A stretch of 64,000 nucleotides of DNA. Origin: Leucogyrophana mollusca. Taxonomy: Eukaryota > Basidiomycota > Agaricomycetes > Boletales. A program made the translations under genes and the position numbers. Below are positions 1-11,953 of this stretch, in pieces. The stretch's first letter is position 1; each line of letters begins with the position of its first letter. The notes beneath the pieces were generated by a model, which did no database searches, was not told the origin of the DNA, and saw only the letters and a list, made by a program, of their open reading frames with translations. The stretch covers positions 103,474-167,473 of the forward strand of contig MU266362.1 in NCBI GenBank assembly GCA_021014945.1, read 5' to 3'.

Positions 1-591
1 ATGCTTACTGACATTTATATCAGCGCGTCGGAAGGAAGCAGCTCTTGCTGCTTTCTGTTGGGGGTGCTTTACTCTCCCACCTTGCCGTTGGTTATGGCCT
101 CGATACCGGTTTTGTCACCTTGTCGAGCATAGCGATTACGACGTTCGTCATGTAGGTGATCGATTCTCGATCTCGATCTCTAACTGAATTCAATCCTTCG
201 TAGGTCGTTTGCGATTGGTCTTGGCCCTGTGCCATTTGTCATCATTCCTGAGGTTGCTCCGATACACGCAAGTCATTTCCATGCCCTATGGTCCGTTTTG
301 CATGCTAAAACGCTGAACGCCATTCCTTTCAGGCCGTTTCCGCCATATCGTCGGTGGGATTATCCCTGAACTGTAAGACGTCTTCCAAAATTCGGGTTGA
401 CTTGGTCACTTATATTTGGGTTATCAATATACAATATAGGGATTGTCAACTTTGTTGTTGGTCTGATTTTTCTTCCACTCCGAAATTTCTTGGCTTCTGG
501 GGACCCTATGAAAGAAGGCAGGGTATTTTACGTCTTTGCAGCAGTGCTATTATCGTCGACTTTCGTTCTATCGCGCCTGTATAGGGGATAA
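1..591 (+). CDS. MFS sugar transporter, C-terminal part (5' truncated by window edge)
   Basis: This is the C-terminal part of a 12-TM major facilitator sugar transporter. Three exon pieces are joined by short introns at about 148-203, 274-330 and 372-439. The first contains the cytoplasmic loop motif GRKQLLLLS followed by a membrane helix. The second carries GLGPVPFVIIPEV, which matches the sugar-porter motif near TM10. The last ends in the helix FAAVLLSSTFVLSRLYRG and a stop. The short tail and the loop before the last helix resemble fungal vacuolar or Vps73-like hexose transporters more than high-affinity plasma-membrane ones, but that is only an impression. The substrate cannot be read from the sequence, and the N-terminal half lies outside the window. 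Confidence 0.75.
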
Positions 592-781
592 GTGCATATG
601 AACAATCCAGTCTTTAGGCCTTAGGCCTTTAGGACCACACATGTACATGTCGACAAGCGAACATAGTGTATCGCGTTAGATTAGTCAGCGATCACTATGG
701 ACGCGTTGTGTCTGGCCTGAATCGTTACGTTGGAGGCTTGGGCTGTTCTCGTATCTCTCAGTAACGGCCCTCCTGATTGCA

Positions 782-3700
782 ATGTCTGAAGTCGAGAGGA
801 AAGAGATCGATGCCTTCTTTTCTTTCTTTGCGACTTTCGATTTAGCCAGGCCGGTCACAACCGTCTCAGACCTCAGCGATGGCGCTGCGCTCTTCGAGGT
901 TCTGGCTCTCGTGTGAGTTACCGCGTGGTTGCGTCACAGCGGGCACTGACGGTGCATGCAGCGATGCGGACTACTTCAGACAGACCAGTCGGTCGTCCAC
1001 CTTGTCGGACAACTGGGTTCTGCGATTCAGCGCGTTGAAGCGGCTGTACAGGCTGCTAACGCAATACTTTGCAGACGTGCTCCAAAAGCCTACCAGCGGC
1101 CTGGAGGTCCCGGATTTGCAGGCCATTGCAAAAGACCACAATGTCTCAGCAACATTGATAATGTGCCGGATCACCATTGCCATCGCGGTGCAATGCGAGA
1201 AGAATAAGGAGATTATAGAGAGGATACAGAAGCTGAACGAAAGCGACCAGCACCATCTCATGAAGGCTATTGAGCAGGCACGTTTGTTGTCTACCGTGCC
1301 GGAGGGCCCTCGTTTAATTTCATATATAGGTTATGGTCAAGCTCAGTTCATCACAAGGCGATCACGGTGTCGGCGAAGTCAGTATGACAGAGTGAGTCCG
1401 CATGCAAACCTCTGGTCGACGTTATCCGAACTCCAATCATAGAGATGACCACTACTATCGGATCCAGTCTGAACGCAGTCAAATACTCACGGAAAAGGAA
1501 ACTGTCGAGAAAGTGTACCAGGCTCTGATAGAGGAGCACCGAACGCTACAATCCAGTTTTGACGATGTTGTTTCAGAGAAGGAGGATGCTCTCAACAGGC
1601 TCCGGGAAGCTCAGAGGGATATCGACAGCCGTCGGAACGATAATGCGAATGTTATGATGAGAGCAGAGATAGATCGACTGAGGGCCGAGCTGTGAGTCGT
1701 TTTACTGAGCGTGCAGGGGTATGTCTCATGTCAGGTGAGACATTAGCCAGAAGAGCGAAGACAACCTCGCCATGGCTGAATCGGAGCTCGACAAGCAAAC
1801 GTCTCTGATAACCGACCTAACGCGGAGAGTCGATGATTTGCAAGTGAAGGCTGATGAAGCTGGACGGCTGAAGGACCAAGTCGACGAGTGAGTCTTCGAG
1901 CCATCCGTTTACCCACCAACTCTTCACGGTTATGCTAGATATCGTCACGCAGCAGACAGACTGCAGAAGACTGAGAATGTCATGGAGAAGTACAAAAAGA
2001 AGCTCCAGGAAGGTGCTGATCTCCGACAGCATGTCAAGGTAGGCATCATGTTTCTCGTGGTGATGGTGCCGTGCTTATAGGTCTTTAGTCTCTAGAGAAA
2101 CAGAATGCAAATCTTGTGGACAAGAACGCGTCTCTGGAAGAAGAGTATCGCAAGGTGGCAGCCTTCAAGCCCCTGATGGAATCGTACAAGAATCAAATCT
2201 CTGAGTTGGAGACAAAGGTTTCATCGCGTACCCAAGAGTTGGAAACCTCCAAATTCGAGCTGGAACAAACACGAACCAAACTCAAGATCACCTCAGAAGA
2301 ACGTGCCAAGGACTCAGAGACTCTGGAACTTTATCAAGAACGCGTCCGAGAGCTAGAACTAAGTTCTAATCGTTCTTTACCTCCCAGATCAGAACGAACG
2401 ACCAGCGAAAATGATGGCAACGCGGACGAGTTCACAGAAGCAGAGCTTTTGGGCGAGGATGCGTCTTATGGTCTTGGTGGCGAGCTGGATGATGCCATCA
2501 CTGGGACTACGGCAACAGATCTCAAGCTCCAGATCAGGAAGCTCAAAAGGGAGCTGGAAGCTGTGAAGAAGAACGAAGCTGATGCAAGCCGTATACTGGT
2601 GCTCGAGAATTTATTGGACGACGCAAATCGAATGAAGTCTCGGTACGAGGCTGACTATCTTGCTGCCCATCGCGAGAAACTAGTGCTGCAAAGAGACTTG
2701 GAAGAGATTCGGAGTGGCAAAGCTCTTGGGGACGGGTATGCTTTTCTGTTTTCGATGTGCTCCCGCGACGTATCGTGACTGTAATTGCGACAGGGCTGAA
2801 GCTGCGATTGCCCTTCGTCAGCGTTTGAACGAGACCGTGGATCAACTCGATTCTTTGCGAAAGGAACATGCAGAGCTCGAGGTCACGTTCGAAACGCAAA
2901 GCAAGGCCTTAACCGTCGCAAAATCTGATCGTAAGTCCTTCATATCGCGTCTTCCCTTTTCTTCGAAGCCTGACCGCCGTCGGCAGTCAACTTGGTAAAC
3001 AAGGATCAATTAGATATCCTTGCGACACTGCGAGAATCAGTCAACGAGGACAAAGCTGGTCTCGAGGCCGATGTGGATCGTCTCAAGAGCCAAATCAAAG
3101 AGCTGAACGAGAAGAATCGCATGCAGCTCGAACAGATCAACGCGCTGCTCATGGAGAAAATGAACTTGCAGAGCGAGGGCATTGGGCAGAGGGAGAAGAT
3201 GCTCCAGCGTGAACGAGACTTTGGGTGAGTTTCGCCGTGACGGGACATGTAGTGGACCAAAGCGTAACCTGAACAGCGACCTCCGAGCGTCCATTTCTGG
3301 TAGAGACGTTCCAGAGGACATCAAGACCAGACTTCTTACCATGCACGAGGACAATCTGATCGTCAAAGAGCAACTGAAAACCGCGCAGGATAAACTTGCG
3401 AAGGCAAGACAAGTACGTCTTCGTGATATATTGGGCGACATCTGCAATGCTTATGATCGCCTTGCTTTTACCAGTTCATCAAATCACAAGACAAGCTTTT
3501 CAAAGAAGAGCAGGCCAAACTCGCTAATTATTCGACAGTGAGTGACTTGGGAGCACTTTAGGAGCCCCGTCTTATCGATCCGATATCTTAGGGCTCTTTT
3601 GGCGAAGCCGAGGAGAGTTTCCGTGCTCAAATCAAAGGCCTAGAAGAGGATGTGGAGCGACAGAAGGTGTGAACTGTTTCCGTCTCATCCCTTCACGTTC

Positions 3701-3948
3701 TCACCCCATGTAGCGTCTCCTTGTTGAGGCTAGGAAGCGCTACCAAGTCGAACAAGAATTGATGGTCAGCGCCATCCACAGCTTTGGGATGGACAGACTA
3801 CGAAATCCCATGGGTATGCCATCGAAAGGTCGACCAGTTCCTACTGCATGGCTTGGCCAGCAACGCAAAAACGTGAGATATTTCCCCTCTTCTTTCTCAC
3901 TCGCGTTGACAAGCCAATTCATAGCTCGGGCAGGTCTTGCGTAGGTAA
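782..3948 (+). CDS. HOOK-family microtubule/endosome adaptor
   Basis: Multi-exon gene starting MSEVERKEIDAFFSFFATFD. The N-terminal about 160 residues form a HOOK domain (LSDGAALFEVLALV, then a helical region with LKRLYRLLTQYFADVL and HNVSATLIMCRITIAIAVQC). A long coiled coil follows, rich in Glu, Lys, Leu and Gln, across about ten exons, and a short C-terminal tail ends GQQRKN-LGQVLRR after the last intron (about 3871-3924). In fungi, Hook proteins (HookA of Aspergillus) link early endosomes to dynein-dynactin through a C-terminal cargo-binding region and an N-terminal motor-contacting domain. Ras/MAPK or myosin tails were considered but lack the HOOK domain. The family call is firm; exact splice sites in the coiled coil are by eye. 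Confidence 0.85.
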
Positions 3949-4179
3949 TTAGTGGCCATTCTTTCTCGTCTCATTGCCGTATCTATACATGTCCGTGGTC
4001 AGATAATTGAGAGCCTGACGGTGGAGATACCCCTCATTAGCTATTACCCTTCCCATCGCAATATTTCGGTGTATCTACACATCTTTTTCCAGGTTGCATA
4101 TACTGCTTGTCGACAATCTCAAACTCACTCCTAGAACCACTTATGTGTGTGTGACTGTCACTCAATACTAGTACTAGAT

Positions 4180-5486
4180 ATGGCAGCCATGGTCGCTCAG
4201 GCCCTGGTGCGCATCGACGGAAGCTTCTGCGAAGGAGGAGGTCAGCTTATTCGTAACGCTGTTACCTTGTCCGCTCTTTTGTCCAGGCCGATAACGATAG
4301 ACAATGTACGAAGCAACCGGAGACCTCCAGGCCTGAGAAAACAGCACGAATCAGGTATGTTATTGTAGCCAGCTCGCGAGGTGAATGACTATTTATCTCA
4401 CTCTCACCTCTTGCGACCCAGGCATAAAACTGACAGCTGAAATATGCTCAGCCGATACAACGGGTGTTTTGATTGGATCTACGAACGTTAACTTCACACC
4501 GACACGTATCCAGTTACCCAAGACTTTGACCGCCGACCCTGGAACGGCTGCCTCTACAACTTTGCTCTTGCAGGTGGCCCTCCCATGCCTTCTGTTCTCG
4601 GCCCACACTGCTTCCCCATCTGTTCTGACCCTTCGAGGCGGAACAAATGCAACCCAGGCCCCGCAGATAGATTATACTCAACATATCTTTCTCCCATTCC
4701 TGCAGCGTCATTTTGGACTGGACATCTTTCTTGGAGTTAAGAAGCGAGGATACTTTCCCAAGGGCGGTGGGAGTGTCTATTGCTCTATTCCATCTATTAC
4801 GGGCCCTCTTCCACCTGTGACACTCACGGAAAGAGGTTCTGTGGTGGCCGTGAGGGGCACGGCCCGTGTGGGAGGACTACCCGTCATCCTAGCGAATGAA
4901 ATGAGGGCTGCTGCTAGAGCCAAGCTTATCTCGTGTGGTTTGTCAGCGGAGATGATTGCAATAGATGCTTTTCGAGAAAAGCCAGGAGATGCATGCGGCA
5001 GCGGCGGAGGAATAGTTCTGTGGGCAGAGACGGAGAACGGGTGCATCCTCGGTGGGACTTCAGTCAGTAGCAAAGGGAAAGACCCTCAAGAAGTCGGCGA
5101 AGAAGCCGCAGCCGAGCTGCTTGCAAATCTCCAGCATGGTCAGTGTGTTGATGAATACCTCCAGGTATGTACCCCGCCGAGAGTCAATGGAGCCCCACTC
5201 AGTTCGTCTCTGTTCTGCAGGATCAGATTATCATGTTCCTTGCTCTCGCCAAGGGAAAGTCTACAGTCAAGGCTGGGCCACTGACAGACCACACGAAGTC
5301 AGCTAATGTTTCTGTGCGCTCTACAAGTTTGCTCAGCTGAACCAATGAACCAGGACTGCAATCCACATCGCGCAACAGATGACCGGTGCTAAATTCCAGG
5401 TAACAGAGACATCGACAGGCTCCGGAGTAATCAGTACATGTACAATAACATGCCATGGCATTGGGTTCACACCTCCAGCAGTGTGA
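4180..5486 (+). CDS. RNA 3'-terminal phosphate cyclase
   Basis: The protein begins [20 protein letters not shown]. The [19 protein letters not shown] block, [12 protein letters not shown] and the glycine-rich [14 protein letters not shown] are family signatures of RtcA/RTCD1. The last exon gives [17 protein letters not shown] and ends [11 protein letters not shown]. The His in the final DHTKTAIH region is probably the residue that is nucleotidylated, by analogy with human and bacterial enzymes. RtcA converts RNA 3'-phosphates to 2',3'-cyclic phosphates. The related Rcl1 rRNA-processing protein lacks activity, but this sequence looks closer to true cyclases because the KQHESG and C-terminal His regions are kept. 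Four introns are visible (about 4355-4421, 5164-5220, 5308-5353 and possibly another). It converges on the Cdc50 gene 153 bp downstream. Confidence 0.87.
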
Positions 5487-5639
5487 CTCCCCAAGTACCA
5501 TTGCGTGGATGCTCCCAATAAATACAAATTATGACTCGCAGAATGTTCAAACGAAAGTGATGGCACTGTAGCGGTGCTAAGTTGCAGCTCGGAAGAGGGT
5601 AGAATGCTCCATAAGAGTGTCCGTGACGACATACATGCT

Positions 5640-7111
5640 CTATCGATTCCATGAAAGAAGAGTCATATCTCCCAGGCGTCTGAAGAGTTCATTAGAGAGG
5701 CCAGAGAGGTCACAAAGTGTAGAATATACCTCGGTTTGATGAGATGTCTCACAGTCCCAGCCAATGCAAGGAAGACGAAGAGACTCGCAGCTGCAACGTA
5801 AGCCCATCCAAGGAACGAGTTCTTTCCTCCTATCCACGACACCGTAGAGATGACTAGCGATTTCGTCCCTTTGTAGCCTTGTACAGGATAATCTGCAGAG
5901 GCCGACGACGGGTAAGACACAATACGGTTCCTTCCATACAGAACACGTACTGTAATAGACCGTGACCACATATTCGCCGGCTTTCAACACGTCATTGTCG
6001 TTACGTCCATAAAGCTTGGTAAAGGTAGGTAGTCCCGCAGTTCTCATCCAGTTTTGGAATGCCTCGTTCGTTTGTAAATTCGGAGGTGGGTTGTCAGAGG
6101 TATAGTTATTTGGGTAAGCCAATGCCCAGTTGGGAGGGGGAACGACCTGGGACAGGTTGGAGTAGCCAGATGTAGCACTGTACTTCTTGGCTTCCCCAGG
6201 CCAAGCAATACCCTGCTGTGTAAAATTGAATTGTGTTGCGTTCGATCCCTCGGTCGACGGCGTCAGTCCAGAGAAAGTGTCTGCGGGGGATCTGTAAACG
6301 CCAACTACAACTCACGGAGAACATTATTACCGTTAAAAACTGAGTTAGCAATCAAACCGCAAGGGTAGATGGCTTTTGGAGGGTTGTCGTTTGTAACAGC
6401 CAGGGGCTTGCAATTGCTGCTACTGAGACTGCTTGCGGAGGTGCCATCCCCTTGTAGCTGAGCAGTATCTAAGCTCTGAACATATCGACGATTGTTCTGA
6501 TAGAAATTCGTGAGCTTGTAGTATTGGAACACGGGTGAGCTCAGGTCGGAGACGACGGTGAATTTCAAGAAGCACTGATGCTTTTGATTCTCGGGAGCGG
6601 AGTCGTTGAATACATAGGCGAATTGTGGAGTTGGGATGGTGGCGCCTTTGTCGGAGGAGCGTAAGTTATAGGAATAAGAGGGCATGTTGGTGTACGACAG
6701 TTGATCCGGCTGGGACGCAGTCTGATTCCAGCATTCGGTGTAGTCGAATGTCATTTCCGATACCTGTTCAATGACAGTGGTTACCTCAGCGAGCAGGGCG
6801 AGCCTTCTGAAATTACTGACCAGACTGCTACCCCATATAAGCAGCCCGCCTATCGGGGCAAAGATGATCCCAACGATAAAAAGGGTGGGTAGGACTGTCT
6901 TTGGAGTCAAGATAGGCTGCCATGCTTTCAAACGCTGCTGCTTGAAGGCGGTATCTGTTCGAAGTCGCTGCTTAGCGCCAACCGTAGTTGGACGTGGGTG
7001 GTACTCACTTGCTGGCTTTCTCCACCCGCCCTTTTCCTTCTTTCGCTCAGTACTCTGGTCCTGCGATCCGTCAGTATCGTCCCGCTGTTTCTTGCGGCTG
7101 AAAAGAGGCAT
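5640..7111 (-). CDS. Cdc50/Lem3-family P4-ATPase (flippase) accessory subunit
   Basis: Starts MPLFSRKKQRDD, followed by a charged cytoplasmic N-terminus. TM1 is TLFIVGIIFAPIGGLLIW. A large lumenal domain follows, with Cys residues and NQT/NDS sequons and the family signature KLTNFYQNNRRYVQS. TM2 is LGWAYVAAASLFVFLALAG. After an intron at about 5677-5727 the protein ends LGDMTLLSWNR, the conserved Cdc50 tail. Family members pair with P4-ATPases such as Drs2 and Dnf1/2 to flip phospholipids in Golgi, endosome and plasma membranes. The start chosen is the Met just before PLFSRKK; an in-frame non-ATG extension has no support. It is divergent from MCMBP with 196 bp between start codons. Confidence 0.9.
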
Positions 7112-7307
7112 ATTGTGGTCAAAAGTCAAGTCGTAACTTCCGCTGCTGGGAGCGCAGCCACTTGGAACCCAGCCTCGGTGATGCCGCGCTTAGCTAATCT
7201 GGATAAATGCATCGCGTCTGTGGCGCAACATAGCTGAAACGCGCCCAGCAAGAACCCCCGTACGACAGCATATCCTTTCATCGTCCAGTGTTAAATTATC
7301 TGCTACA
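7112..7307. promoter_or_regulatory. Short divergent promoter between the Cdc50-type gene and MCMBP
   Basis: Only 196 bp separate the two start codons, so both 5' UTRs and both promoters must lie here or overlap the coding regions. I saw no convincing TATA box. That the region is a shared bidirectional promoter is inferred from geometry alone. Confidence 0.45.
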
Positions 7308-9335
7308 ATGGTCTCTGCATTGCTCATAGATGCACTCAAGAATCCCACAAAAGCTTTACAGGACTTGTACTCGACTCGTGCCGCTGATATCGACACGTTT
7401 CCCGGCACAGTGGCTTCCCACTTTTCAGAGATCTTTCTCAAGACAAAAAACACTTTCCGAGAGGTTTGGACCGGTTCTTCTTGCATCTTTGCTAGCTCTC
7501 ATTCCACAGTGGTCTCAGCTCCCGCCTCTGGATGTTGCTCATCCGCCTGAATCCTACTCGGATAGATCACTAGTTAGATTTCGGGCCATGATACAAGACA
7601 CGTCGCCGTCTCCAGAGATGTACCTTCCGATCCTCAAAGGGAACAAATGTGGCGGCTGGGGAATATCTCATGATATGAATGAAGATCAGTGGCCAAGCGG
7701 CTTTGACTACTCGAATCTCAGGGAATGCACCACCGTATGGGCGGTCTCTGTTCCTGGCGAGGCTGCCTGGCGTGTGGAGGAATCAGAGTACCCACCTTCC
7801 GGTATGCGGTCTTCAGTACCCGCTCCGCCTCTCAAGCATTTTGACTGGTGACAGCTAATCTTCACCACTCTTCACAACCGCACAAATTTCCGATACCTGA
7901 TGCTCCTCATGTCGGCGTCCAGATCAAGGTAACTATGCACCTCCGCGCCGCGGGGCATCGTCTAAAAGATCTTGGAGATTTATGACACAGACTCAGCTCG
8001 ATCTCTGAAAACAACGGATGTTGTCACTTTTGTTGGGATACTTGCATCTGAGCCGTATGTGTTACATCTTGAATGCTATCAATGGTACTTACTTATCAGC
8101 CAGCCTTGTATCTGAATCGGAGGCACCTTTGGATGTATCAACTCTGCACGTATTGTTCCATCAAGTGGACACGATCGAGGTGTTGGAACACGATAGTTTA
8201 AACCATGCTGGTGAATTACGAGACGAACTTATCGACTGGATAGCTTCAGAAGCACTGGGAGGTGACCGTGACGCCGCGGAATGGGTTTTATTAAGCGTGA
8301 TTGCTAAGGTGTAAGGGGGACATAGCTTCCATGATTTTATATGTGCTCATTGCCGTGCAGACACCTCCGTGCGGCGCCTCTACTCCCACCGTCTTTAACC
8401 CTCTCCCGATTTCCCCAACCCAAAGTGGGATCCACAACTCCCGCCCTGTCTCATGTGCTGTCAGAAATCCTACCGATGTTCTTGACTATCCCCTTATCCC
8501 TGGACATCCTGAATAACGTCAAATTCACACCAGAAAGCATAGAGGAGAACTTGCATTCGGGTATTTTGCAGGTAGCTCAGGGGACAGTTGTCCTGTTGAC
8601 TGAGAGTGGCATCCAAGAGGGCCAATTGGTTGAGAAAGGTAGGGTCCTGTCTCGTTCGTTCGGCTAGTAAACAATAGTAACCGTTGCAATCCAGGTATCA
8701 TGAACATCCGCGCTTTACAAGAGGTTATGAATTCCCAGACTCTGGAGTATGCCTTTCCCTACAGCAAGTTCTCTTTCCCGACCGATATTGTCTTCGTCGT
8801 TTGTAGTGAAGGGCGAAAGAGTGCATTTTTCCAAGTGAGTGGAAGGTTGTTGCTTACCACGTCGTTATACCAATGTGATGGACAGACAACCATCGTCATA
8901 CCGTGGCAGGGCGATGCCTCTGCGGACCTGTACAAGAGTAAAAACCAAGTGAACTTGCCATCCCCAGAGAGGCTGTCAGCATTCCGGTCTCTGGTGTCTG
9001 CCGCACGAGTGTCCAGGGAAAGCGTTCAGGTTACGGAGGCCACTTCCAAGGTGCGAGCGGCATAACGACACCCACTGACCCACTTCATGACCAATCGGAC
9101 AGCATATCCAAGAAGACTTTGTGCGCCGCCGTCAAGAGGACAAATCAATAACAGCCGATGATTTTATTCACCTCATGAGAGTCGCGAGGTGAGCCAGAGC
9201 TCCTCATCTAATAGGTTCCGCAATTGACACAGCGATTTCTCCAGGTTGCTGGCCGGGTCCTTGTGTGAGAAAGAAATAACCGTGGAAGTTTGGGAACGAG
9301 CAAAAACTCTAGATGCACGTCGTAAGAGTAGATAA
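7308..9335 (+). CDS. Mini-chromosome maintenance complex-binding protein (MCMBP)
   Basis: Starts MVSALLIDALKNPTKALQDL. Recognisable family blocks in order are SLVRFRAMIQDTSPSPEMY (RFRCMIQD in animals), TVWAVSVPGEAAW (YCVPVPGESTW), PLDVSTLHVLFHQVD, ELIDWIASEALGGDRDAAEW, LLTESGIQEGQL, FSFPTDIVFVVCSEGRKS and the C-terminal ITADDFIHLMRVARLLAG. The protein binds the Mcm2-7 helicase and helps assemble or unload it; the S. pombe homologue is Mcb1. At least eight introns are visible. I end it at ARRKSR (stop 9333-9335). A strong donor-like GTAAGA lies inside the last codons, so an extra exon downstream is possible (see findings). Cytoplasmic or nuclear location cannot be read from the sequence. Confidence 0.88.
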
Positions 9336-9803
9336 CCCGAGAGTGGACCCTCCATGATCCTTCTCAGTCATCCCTCAACTTTATACACCCGAAAGGTCGT
9401 TCGTGTTTGCCTTTCTTCCGTACAGGCTCCATGGTGATAAGGTCGTGGTGCGGAGATACCTGGTGGAGGAATGTCCCGACGTTTCAAAACCTCTGGCGCG
9501 TATGCACTGCAGAAGGCAGTCCTCAGCGCAGTTCCGGTACCCGGCCTGAAGGTGTGAAGGGAGCACTCTTCGGCTACTGCACCATCACATGAGTGTTTTC
9601 ATTAATTCTGCCATCCCAAACCGTGGCCTGGGCACGCTGAACGGCCGCGTTTCGCTAGCATTTATCCTATCCACGAGCACAGCATTGTCGTACTAAGAGG
9701 CACATATAGGCCACAGTTACCGCTGTCAAGGTCCCCATTAGTGTTGAACCAGAAAGCGGGCAACTTTCGTCATACAATGATATATGGGCGTCCAGAAAAT
9801 GCC
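9336..9803. other. Convergent 3' region between MCMBP and the Cdk8 gene
   Basis: The 468 bp between the two stop codons hold no clear gene. About 9383-9570 on the plus strand reads as coding-like sequence in two frames (for example PERSFVFAFLPYRLHG and KTSGAYALQKAVLSAV). It could be an extra last exon of MCMBP or old degraded sequence. The right part looks like ordinary AT-balanced 3' UTR. Confidence 0.3.
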
Positions 9804-11452
9804 TCAACTTATCCTCGCCTTCTTCCTCGTTTGACTTCCCTGACTTCCTGAATATCCACCCTGGCCTGGCCCCACACTACCGCTCCCAAAACTAGCTGCG
9901 CTCCCCGGTTTAGATTGTTGTGATAAATTTGCTTGCGACTGCTGTGATAAATGCTGGGCCTGTGCATGTGCATGGGCCTGTGCGATTTGGGTTTGGGTTT
10001 GTGCCTGGGTTTGGGCTGTGTGAGCAGGAACGCCCATCATCGATGGCGCTTCGTCTTGAGTAATACGGCGTTGTGGTGGTAGCTGGTTTGCGGCGACATA
10101 ATGAAATACGCTTTGTACAACTGGTTCATCTCTGTGACTCGGGGGTGTCAAGTAGAAGCCACATACTTCCAGGTGGGCCGGGGGTCTTCCTGAAACCATT
10201 TGTGCATCAAGGCCTCCTTCGCAGTGAGTCGCTTGTCGGGGTCGTACGCAAATAGTTGGCGCAAGAGCTCGTAGCCCTGCTGTGATCGGATACGTGACTG
10301 ACACCATTCGGAAAGGCGGTTTTGGTACCTTCAACAAGGCTGGGTGTTAGAAAGGCAAGAAAATGCAACAGAAAGATGACCTCACGGATCAAGTCGTTTC
10401 ATGTTCTGGTATTCGGGCATATCTCGGACCCCAGGCCAGTCTTTTTCTGCAAACATAGTTAGAGTAACGAAGCATCCCAGGGAATAAATCTCACCTTCTG
10501 GCGTGCCAAGCACCTCGAATATCTTCAATAGTTGGTCTCTCTGAAATGGGACATTCTTCTTCGAGTCCAACTTCGCTTCCTCACCTTTGAATATTGGCCT
10601 CAAGCTGGCCAATTCTGCGATAACACATCCTACAGCCCAACAGTCTACTGCTTTGTTATAATGTTTAGCGCCCATCAGTAGCTCAGGGGCACGATACCAA
10701 ATCGTAACGACGACCTTGTCACCCGCAAATAATGGTTGTAAAGGTTGATGTACCAAACGGGCAAGTCCCAGGTCGCCGATCTTAACGACTCCAGAGGCCG
10801 TTATAAGTATGTTAGCTGGCTTGAGATCGCGGTGTAGGATATGCGTCGAGTGGAGATAGACGAGACCATTAAGTAGCTGATAGATGAGGGATTTAAGAAA
10901 TTGTGAGGGTATTTGGATGCGGAGTGTTTGCGAGTGGTGATGAATGACTTGCTACGCGGTTCGAGACCACACATAGGTTTTCAGATAGGTAGCGACGGCG
11001 GAACGGGATGACGCACAAGGAAGTCGTGCTCTGCGAACTCAAACACCATATATATGGATTTATCTTCTAATATGACCTCCTTCAGAGCAACGATGTTCTC
11101 GTGTACGATCTCTTTATTGAGCTGTATGGGGGCACCTTCAAATTTATCGCCAACCCTCGGAATGCTGAAAAACGCAATGACGTACCGCAATCTCTCTGAT
11201 TGCACTTTGGCTTATACCAGTATATGTCACAACATCTCCTTCCTTGTCCGGTTTGAACTTTTTGATCGCGTAGATCTGCCCCTCAGGTTCAACACTCTGT
11301 GCTTTGTACACTCTGCCATATGTCCCTGAAGAGATAAATCCGAGAATGATGTACTTAGACGTGACAGTGCGGCGTGCTTGATCTCGCTTGGCGCGGTACA
11401 ATCGCATGGGGTCGGTCTGGAGAATTGTATGAGACCATTCTTCGCCATGCAT
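9804..11452 (-). CDS. Mediator cyclin-dependent kinase Cdk8/Ssn3
   Basis: Starts [15 protein letters not shown]. The kinase domain shows [15 protein letters not shown] (Gly loop), [10 protein letters not shown] (catalytic Lys), SQSAIREI in the cyclin-binding helix position, [11 protein letters not shown] (catalytic loop), [10 protein letters not shown] (magnesium motif) and [16 protein letters not shown] (activation segment and APE). The kinase insert with [24 protein letters not shown] is typical of Cdk8. The Asp-Leu-Gly replaces Asp-Phe-Gly; Cdk8 orthologues commonly have Met or Leu here. The C-terminal tail is Gln/Ala/His/Ser/Gly rich and ends [10 protein letters not shown]. Cdk8 with cyclin C phosphorylates RNA polymerase II and transcription factors as part of the Mediator kinase module. 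Several introns interrupt the gene. The start is the ATG at 11450-11452; upstream in-frame codons lack an ATG. Confidence 0.9.
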
Positions 11453-11953
11453 GATTGTCTCCAAAGTCGGAAGACCGACGTTGGTGGAAAGTGGTGTAAC
11501 TCCCGTGCTCAGATACGGTGGCGTCTCCTACTGTTTGTTGTGCGCTCGGCGAAAATGAAAGACAGTGTTTATACTTGGAACCAGTAGCGAATGGTGCAGC
11601 AAGGTGTACTATGTACGACGGAACAAGCTCGCCGAATCGGCTGTTTGCGTGTGTTAGATTCTAAGGCTCTTGCCTTTCCCGGCCAGTCATTATTAATTTT
11701 AACTCTGTTCCCCTTTCACTTGACCGAGGTATGCGGAGAGTTAAAAGATGGGCCAGCTTTAAATGTTTTGGATCCTGAGGTTGATACTGTTGCCTAATAT
11801 GTCATCTAGCACACTCCTTGTTGCCCTGACCAAGAGCCGCCTCTCGTTCGGACTAGTGGCGGGAAGAAGCCTGGGGAATAAGAGAGGCACGACTGGCCCA
11901 TCAAGAGTGCACCCACGATACTATGTACAGCACCCCATACGTTTCTAGCTATG
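11453..11953. other. Intergenic: Cdk8 promoter side and 3' end of the hydrolase gene
   Basis: 501 bp with no supported gene. The left part is upstream of Cdk8 and should hold its promoter; the right part is downstream of the hydrolase stop at 11954-11956. I saw only short random ORFs. Confidence 0.4.

Noticed and set aside
166..182. Short tandem ctcgat repeat near the left edge
   Set aside because: Only about three copies inside an intron of the transporter gene; ordinary low-complexity sequence.
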